From positions 9,640 to 19,963 of the forward strand of contig DBCL01000012.1 of the NCBI GenBank assembly GCA_002293025.1: a stretch of 10,324 bases of DNA. The letters are read 5' to 3'. The position numbers and the translations under genes were made by a program. Of the stretch, positions 6,114-10,324 are shown piece by piece; position 1 is the stretch's first letter, and the number at the start of each line of letters is the position of its first letter. The notes below the pieces were generated by a model. The model ran no database searches and was not told where the DNA came from. It saw only the letters and a program-made list of their open reading frames with translations. Source of the DNA: Actinobacteria bacterium UBA959 (lineage in GTDB: Bacteria > Actinomycetota > Actinomycetes > S36-B12 > UBA5976).

Positions 6114-6231
6114 CTATCACCCAGCCGGATCCCCGCTAGGAGAACGCAACTAAGCAACGGCGGGAGTGTATTGCCACCCCGAATTGGAGTTGGACGCTCC
6201 ATCGAAGATGAAAGATGCCACAATCCGCCCC

Positions 6232-7428
6232 ATGGCAAATTCTCGAATATCAAAGCGAATCGGCTCAATTGCCGAATCTGCAACTTTGGCTGTAGACAGC
6301 AAGGCCAAAGCCTTGAAAGCTGCTGGGCGACCAGTCATTGGATTTGGTGCTGGCGAACCTGACTTTCCAACTCCAGATTTGATTGTGCAAGCAGCTGTTG
6401 CTGCAGCACAAAATCCAGCCATGCACCGATATTCAGCAACTAACGGTTTGCCAGCATTAAGAGAGGCTATCGCCAAAAAAACTTTGAGAGATTCAGGTTT
6501 TGAAGTTGATCCAGCTCAGGTGTTGGTAACTAATGGTGGCAAACAAGCTCTCTACAACACGTTTGCAACGTTGCTCGATCCAGGAGATGAAGTAATAGTG
6601 GTTAATCCCTATTGGACCACTTATCCAGAAGCGATTGCGTTAGCAGGTGGAACCTCGGTGATAGTTCCCACTGATGAGACATCTGGGTATCGCGCAACTG
6701 TTGCTCAACTTGAAGCGGCCCGAACTACTCGAACTAAAGTCTTATTGTTTGTTTCGCCATCAAATCCAACTGGCGCTGTTTATTCACCTGCAGAGACAAA
6801 AGCAATTGGCGATTGGGCTGTTGCAAATAACTTGTGGGTTGTCACTGATGAAATCTATGAACATCTAGTTTATGGTGATGCGAAGTTTGCATCGATGCCA
6901 GTCTTGTGTCCTGCTCTCGTTGATAAGTGTGTAATTGTTAATGGAGTTGCTAAGACTTACGCCATGACCGGTTGGCGAGTTGGTTGGATGATCGGACCAA
7001 AAGACGTGATTAAGGCAGCTACTAATTTACAATCTCATGCAACAAGCAACGTCAATAACATTGCACAATTTGCTGCTGCTGCTGCACTAAATGGTGATCT
7101 GTCTGCGGTTAATGAAATGAAGACCGCATTTGATCGACGTCGCAAACTAATTGTGGCCGAGCTAAACAAAGTTAATGGATTTGTTTGTCCAATGCCTGAA
7201 GGTGCTTTTTACGCTTACCCTTCTGTTAAGAATGTGCTTGGCAGAACAATAAGTGGAAAACAGATAAATTCCTCAGCAGATTTGGCAGCATTAATTTTGG
7301 ATGAAGTTGAGGTTGCCGTAGTACCAGGTGAAGCATTTGGAACACCTGGCTACTTAAGACTCTCTTATGCCTTAGGTGATGCCGACATTCTTGAAGGTGT
7401 ATCAAGAATTCAAAAGCTTCTTGCCTAG
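6232..7428 (+). CDS. Aspartate aminotransferase-type enzyme (PLP class I, subgroup Ib)
   Basis: A PLP-dependent fold-type I aminotransferase, most like the Thermus-type aspartate (or aspartate/prephenate) aminotransferases, which move the amino group between aspartate and 2-oxoglutarate. Of 398 aa (from 6232), key sites are NGGKQALYN near the cofactor phosphate (101-109), SPSNPTG with N178, DEIY with D206 (pairs with the PLP pyridine N) and Y209, the Schiff-base lysine K241 in VAKTYAMTGWRVGW, and the carboxylate-binding arginine R376 in YLRLSYA. The start is uncertain: ATG at 6232 (MANSRISKRIG) fits family length, but ATG 6208 (+8 aa) and GTG 6166 (+22 aa) are in frame and none has a good ribosome site. 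It is the only plus-strand gene, and its stop overlaps that of murB. Substrate range cannot be read from sequence. Confidence 0.93.
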   Translation: MANSRISKRIGSIAESATLAVDSKAKALKAAGRPVIGFGAGEPDFPTPDLIVQAAVAAAQNPAMHRYSATNGLPALREAIAKKTLRDSGFEVDPAQVLVTNGGKQALYNTFATLLDPGDEVIVVNPYWTTYPEAIALAGGTSVIVPTDETSGYRATVAQLEAARTTRTKVLLFVSPSNPTGAVYSPAETKAIGDWAVANNLWVVTDEIYEHLVYGDAKFASMPVLCPALVDKCVIVNGVAKTYAMTGWRVGWMIGPKDVIKAATNLQSHATSNVNNIAQFAAAAALNGDLSAVNEMKTAFDRRRKLIVAELNKVNGFVCPMPEGAFYAYPSVKNVLGRTISGKQINSSADLAALILDEVEVAVVPGEAFGTPGYLRLSYALGDADILEGVSRIQKLLA

Positions 7429-8435
7429 TTGATTAGCTGTGGTTCTAACTGTAATTTGATGTTGAACTTGCGATAAACGTCAGTTTGAATCTTCTCAGCA
7501 AGATCCATTATTGACTGAGAGCTTGCATCATTTCTGTTGCACAGTGCCAAAGTGTGCTTAGTTGAAACGGCAGCACCCTTCCATTCAAATCCTCTACTAA
7601 ACCCTGCCTCTTGAATTAACCACGCTGCTGAGACTTTCACTTTCCCGTCAGATTGCATCCAATGGGGTGCGCCAACAGGTAGTTCTGGCACTGAAATCCT
7701 TGGATTCAAAAAGAAAGATCCAACAGACTTAGTATCTGAATCTGACTCATCTAATACCATCCCTTTAGATCTACGGAGCTCCAAGACTGCGTTTGCCACA
7801 TCAGTGACAGGTGCAGTTTGTTGTAAGCTAATTTTTAACTTTTGAGCCAATTCATCATAAATAATAGGTTCAGATATTTTGCCTTTAACTAACTTGAACC
7901 TAACTGAAAGAATTAAGTATCTATTTGGCTCAATCTTAAAAACACTATCCCGGTAAGAAAACTTTAATTCTGAATGAGATATCTGCTTTGATCGCTTATC
8001 AAGCCGATCGTAAACATTTACAACAGAAATGAAATTTGAAACATCACTTCCATATGCACCCACGTTTTGAATTGGGGTCCCGCCAGTAGTGCCTGGAATT
8101 CCAATCAAAGTTTCGAGCCCTTTGAAGCCATTGTCTAAAGTCCATTGCACAAAGTCATTCCAATTGTGACCTGCTTGCACTTCTAATTCATCACCAATTA
8201 ACTCAATGCCGGTGGTGCGAACTAATACAACTCGACCTGCAAATCCTTGGTCACTAAAAATCACATTGCTGCCGCCACCTAGCACAAAAACTGGCTGATT
8301 TTTTAGGTCACAATCTGCAACAGCTTCGATTAATTCCCGTTCAGAATTAGCGACCACAAACTCAGCTGCGTTTCCACCAACTTGCATGGTTGTGTGACCA
8401 GCCAATTTGACTTCGGTTGTAATTTGATAGGTCAT
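7425..8435 (-). CDS. murB: UDP-N-acetylenolpyruvoylglucosamine reductase MurB
   Basis: MurB is a cytoplasmic FAD enzyme that uses NADPH to reduce UDP-GlcNAc-enolpyruvate to UDP-MurNAc, the second committed step of peptidoglycan synthesis. The 336 aa contain the FAD-binding LGGGSNVIFSD (52-62), IPGTTGGTPIQNVGAYG (113-129), YRDSVFK (161-167, with active-site R162), the catalytic serine S240 in GSFFLNP, and the final LEP with E331. The Tyr-Arg loop marks a type I enzyme, as in E. coli and Mycobacterium. I use ATG 8435, 10 nt after the glycosyltransferase stop; the open frame continues 38 codons upstream inside that gene but these residues are not MurB-like. There is no strong Shine-Dalgarno sequence, so coupled translation is likely. 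Confidence 0.96.
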   Translation of the reverse strand: MTYQITTEVKLAGHTTMQVGGNAAEFVVANSERELIEAVADCDLKNQPVFVLGGGSNVIFSDQGFAGRVVLVRTTGIELIGDELEVQAGHNWNDFVQWTLDNGFKGLETLIGIPGTTGGTPIQNVGAYGSDVSNFISVVNVYDRLDKRSKQISHSELKFSYRDSVFKIEPNRYLILSVRFKLVKGKISEPIIYDELAQKLKISLQQTAPVTDVANAVLELRRSKGMVLDESDSDTKSVGSFFLNPRISVPELPVGAPHWMQSDGKVKVSAAWLIQEAGFSRGFEWKGAAVSTKHTLALCNRNDASSQSIMDLAEKIQTDVYRKFNIKLQLEPQLIN

Positions 8436-8445
8436 GGATTTAAGC

Positions 8446-9201
8446 CTATTGACGTGGGGCCAAAATGGAAGTTTTGCCACGGAATCGTTGCAACATTCGG
8501 GAGTAGTTCTTCTGCGACTCTTTATCTCGATACTGTGGATCTGTATCAAAATAGCCGTGGTGCCTACCTTGAGTTATTGGTAACTGAATATTTGGGGCAA
8601 CCAGCTTTCCACCCGATTCACGAAGCGCCAACGACCATTCCATATCTGCATTGCGATAAAACCGGGCGTCTTTATGCGGAGGAGTATTTAAAGCTTGCTC
8701 TCTGCGAATCAGTAGTAAGTAGCCTAAAAGCTGATCCACTTCACCAACAGCATCACTAGAAGTAAACCAGTTATTCTCTAAATCAACATTTACACCTTTC
8801 CAACCAACTGCAGTCAAAGATTGATCCTCGCGCAATAGCTGAACTAAAGGTGCTAATGCGTCTGCATCAAACAGTGTAGATATATCCATAACAGCAATTA
8901 GATCTGTGTTAGCAGCCCGAATTAGAGCTAACAAACATTTACTCCAACCCAATTTAACTGAGCGAATTACTGAAACGCGGTCTGGGAATTTTTCACTAAA
9001 TTCAATTGCTACAAAGCTTGATTCATCCGTCGCAATATCAAGCATCAAGACTTTGGCTGAAGTATGTTTTAAAACTCTGGATATGCAATCTTGTAAATCA
9101 GCAGCCCAGCCATCCACGATAACCACCACAGTTACTCCAGGCGAGATCTCTCCTGCCACAGGTAACTCAGCGGCACTTAGTGCTGGGGAGAGTGATCTCA
9201 T
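8446..9201 (-). CDS. Putative GT2-like (GT-A fold) glycosyltransferase
   Basis: A 251-aa soluble protein resembling family 2 glycosyltransferases. The N-terminal half has the alternating strand/helix pattern of a nucleotide-sugar fold: VTVVVIVDGWAADLQDCI at 23-40, then AAN-TDLIAVMDIST at 96-109, where D106 stands where the metal-binding DXD motif is expected but reads D-I-S. The C-terminal half has YLLLIRREQAL (161-171), FYRNADMEWSLALRE (181-195), which resembles the acceptor-side ED region, and RHHGY (213-217) before a basic helix. No signal peptide or membrane segment is visible. Its ATG overlaps the upstream stop as ATGA, and murB follows by 10 nt, so a role in envelope sugars is inferred. 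With no clear DXD, loss of catalysis is possible. Donor and acceptor are unknown. Confidence 0.72.
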   Translation of the reverse strand: MRSLSPALSAAELPVAGEISPGVTVVVIVDGWAADLQDCISRVLKHTSAKVLMLDIATDESSFVAIEFSEKFPDRVSVIRSVKLGWSKCLLALIRAANTDLIAVMDISTLFDADALAPLVQLLREDQSLTAVGWKGVNVDLENNWFTSSDAVGEVDQLLGYLLLIRREQALNTPPHKDARFYRNADMEWSLALRESGGKLVAPNIQLPITQGRHHGYFDTDPQYRDKESQKNYSRMLQRFRGKTSILAPRQ

Positions 9202-9611
9202 TTAAAGGTAACAGTGAGTTTGGTTTGACTTAAAACTTTCTGCTCAGCACATGTAGTTTCAATAGCTATGAAAATACTCTCAGGTTCTTTAGCAGTAACC
9301 TTTGCTTGTACAGTAACGATTACTCCCTCATTGTTGTCTGGTACAACTAAGGGTTGTGAGAACTTTGTACTGTATTGGGAAACAAATGAATTACTATCAA
9401 GGTGATCGGTAACAATTCGGGCCGCTGCCCCCATGGTGTGCATCCCATGCGCAATTACGCCTGGAAGCCCTACTGACTGAGCAACTCGGTCGCTGTAGTG
9501 GATTGGATTGAAGTCGTTTGATGCACCGGCATACATAATTAAGTCGGATCGTCTAACTCGATACTGCAAAAGTGTTAACTCATCTCCTACATTCAAATTT
9601 CTTAAGTTCAT
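9198..9611 (-). CDS. MaoC-family (R)-3-hydroxyacyl dehydratase, catalytic subunit (HadB-like)
   Basis: A single hot-dog domain of 137 aa with the complete MaoC hydratase motif: YAGASNDFNPIHYSDRVAQS followed by GLPGVIAHGMHTMG. D33 and H38 are the catalytic pair. Relatives remove water from (3R)-hydroxyacyl thioesters; in mycobacteria HadB does so in type II fatty acid synthesis, paired with HadA. The ATG at 9611 overlaps the stop of the HadA-like gene (ATGA), and its own TGA overlaps the next gene in the same way, so the three products are probably made in fixed ratio. Whether it serves ordinary fatty acid synthesis or another acyl pathway is not shown; a mycolic-acid role is unlikely in this lineage (inference). 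Confidence 0.88.
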   Translation of the reverse strand: MNLRNLNVGDELTLLQYRVRRSDLIMYAGASNDFNPIHYSDRVAQSVGLPGVIAHGMHTMGAAARIVTDHLDSNSFVSQYSTKFSQPLVVPDNNEGVIVTVQAKVTAKEPESIFIAIETTCAEQKVLSQTKLTVTFK

Positions 9612-10033
9612 GCAGCACCATCAGTTCCACGCACAATTAAGAGCGAGGTGGTGGTTGCCAGCAACTGCTGACTTTGATCTAGAACTTGAGTTTCAAATGT
9701 AACAAAATCACTCCCCATTTTTTGCCGAATGTCTGCTATGCGCATTCGCACAGTTAGCACATCGCCTGCAAAAATTGGCCTGTTGTAGTCAAACTTTTGA
9801 TCAGCATGAACTACTCGTGCATAATCCATATTCAATTTAGGATCGTTCATGGCAAATGTCATGGCTTGCATGATCAATGAAATCACAAATGTTGGAGGTG
9901 CCACCAAATCAGATTTATAGTCAGGCTTTCGATCACCTATTGCAACACAAAAATTTTGAATATCTGAAACAGTTACTACTAGCGGTTGAGATTTCGGATA
10001 CTCATATCCGACCATCTCGAGATTTATTGCCAC
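9608..10033 (-). CDS. MaoC-like dehydratase partner subunit (HadA-like)
   Basis: A hot-dog protein of 141 aa of the N-terminal MaoC type, matching mycobacterial HadA in opening (AINLEMVGYEYP), in the HADQKFDYNRPIFAGD stretch at 76-91 and in the ending GTDGAA. It lacks the Asp/His catalytic motif present in its neighbour, so it most likely forms the substrate-channel half of a HadA-HadB heterodimer. The start is GTG at 10033 with GAGG 5 nt upstream, and it aligns with family N-termini; an ATG six codons later would remove conserved residues. It is 21 nt after rpmG and overlaps the next gene by 4 nt. The linkage rpmG-hadA-hadB is conserved in actinobacteria (established knowledge). Confidence 0.87.
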   Translation of the reverse strand: MAINLEMVGYEYPKSQPLVVTVSDIQNFCVAIGDRKPDYKSDLVAPPTFVISLIMQAMTFAMNDPKLNMDYARVVHADQKFDYNRPIFAGDVLTVRMRIADIRQKMGSDFVTFETQVLDQSQQLLATTTSLLIVRGTDGAA

Positions 10034-10054
10034 CTCGACCTCGCAGAGTTGGAG

Positions 10055-10219
10055 TTAGCGAGTTTCTTTGTGTTCAGTGTGCTTCTTGCAGAAAGGACAG
10101 AATTTACTAAGCTCAAGACGATCAGGATCGTTACGACGATTCTTCTTGGTCATGTAATTACGGTTCTTACATTCTTGGCAGGCCATAGTTACTTTTGGCC
10201 GCACATCGTTTCTCGCCAT
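10055..10219 (-). CDS. rpmG: 50S ribosomal protein L33, zinc-binding form
   Basis: A 54-aa basic protein of the large subunit, located near the E site. The reading begins MARNDVRPKVTMACQECKNR and ends CPFCKKHTEHKETR. The two CXXC pairs (C14/C17 and C41/C44) form a zinc ribbon, so this is the C+ form; zinc-starved bacteria may swap such proteins for cysteine-free paralogues (established knowledge). The start is ATG at 10219 with GAAGG 5 nt upstream; the stop is TAA. It is the first gene of the operon that continues to murB and stands 58 nt after tRNA-Met. Confidence 0.96.
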   Translation of the reverse strand: MARNDVRPKVTMACQECKNRNYMTKKNRRNDPDRLELSKFCPFCKKHTEHKETR

Positions 10220-10243
10220 TTTTACCTTCTCGTATTTCTTGAA

Positions 10244-10265
10244 GGGGTAAGTATGCCCTTACCCC
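10244..10265 (-). other. Hairpin between tRNA-Met and rpmG
   Basis: On the minus-strand RNA GGGGUAAG (10265-10258) pairs perfectly with CUUACCCC (10251-10244), 8 bp with a 6-nt loop. It starts 12 nt after the tRNA 3' end and ends 24 nt before the rpmG start codon. Only UUC follows, so it is not a U-tailed terminator; it may be a weak terminator for the tRNA, a 3' trimming signal, or a leader structure for rpmG. Confidence 0.4.
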
Positions 10266-10277
10266 AGTTATATCTAG

Positions 10278-10324
10278 TAGCGAGGGCGGGAATTGAACCC
10301 GCGACACAGCGATTATGAGCCGCT
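10278..10324 (-). tRNA. trnM: tRNA-Met (elongator, anticodon CAT), 3' part only
   Basis: The minus strand holds the 3' 47 nt of a tRNA: the anticodon arm AGCGG-CUCAUAA-UCGCU with CAU at 34-36, the T-arm GCGGG-UUCAAUU-CCCGC, the 3' acceptor strand CCUCGCU and discriminator A. The 5' acceptor and D-arm are beyond the window. The anticodon stem lacks the three G-C pairs next to the loop that mark initiator tRNA, so elongator Met is the best call; a tRNA-Ile with modified CAU cannot be wholly excluded. The CCA end is not encoded. tRNA-Met before rpmG is the usual actinobacterial arrangement. Confidence 0.9.

Noticed and set aside
8436..8549. 38-codon N-terminal extension of murB
   Set aside because: It would lie inside the glycosyltransferase gene, is unlike any MurB N-terminus, and the ATG at 8435 fits the family and the operon spacing.
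8382..8759. 125-codon plus-strand open frame opposite murB and the glycosyltransferase
   Set aside because: Antisense shadow over the junction of two well-supported genes; no family resemblance.
1..10324. Mobile element, prophage, CRISPR array or toxin-antitoxin system
   Set aside because: No transposase, integrase, direct repeat array, att-like duplication or small paired genes seen; the gene order is the conserved actinobacterial core.

Overview
This is a core, house-keeping window from a bacterial chromosome, most likely a small-genome, low-GC actinobacterium of the freshwater acI / Nanopelagicales type. I infer this from three things. The gene order (elongator tRNA-Met, rpmG, two MaoC-type dehydratases, murB, opposed aspartate aminotransferase, tRNA-Trp, secE-nusG-rplKA-rplJL-rpoB) is the one known from Streptomyces and relatives. 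The proteins look actinobacterial: RpoB starting AAVRNKPHS, NusG with a long acidic N-terminus, and a HadA/HadB pair. By eye the base composition is clearly lower in GC than in streptomycetes or mycobacteria. The genus is not proven.

Reading down the minus strand from the right edge: a cut elongator tRNA-Met (10278-10324), then a tight operon rpmG - hadA-like - hadB-like - GT2-like glycosyltransferase - murB (10219 to 7425), with gaps of 21 and 10 nt and two ATGA stop/start overlaps. This operon meets the only plus-strand gene, an aspartate aminotransferase (6232-7428), head-on. The two stop codons overlap on one CTAG palindrome. Next come tRNA-Trp and the minus-strand secE, nusG, rplK, rplA, rplJ, rplL and the first 691 codons of rpoB, which runs off the left edge.

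The transcription-translation block works as one unit: SecE (translocase), NusG (elongation factor), L11/L1/L10/L12 (ribosomal stalks and the GTPase-associated centre) and the RNA polymerase beta subunit. The spacers carry RNA structure. There is a recognisable L10 leader with a classic intrinsic terminator just ahead of rplJ, a 17-bp perfect hairpin between rplL and rpoB, two mutually exclusive hairpins in the rpoB leader, and three hairpins in a row between rplK and rplA.

The other operon joins ribosomal protein L33, fatty-acyl dehydration, a putative sugar transferase and a peptidoglycan precursor enzyme, so it leans towards envelope synthesis. I see no mobile element, CRISPR array, phage gene or toxin-antitoxin pair. 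No stretch above 300 nt lacks a gene; the longest spacers (about 210 nt each) are the rplL-rpoB and rplA-rplJ leaders described below. I found no plausible new multi-gene system; the points of interest are RNA regulation and a few protein oddities.
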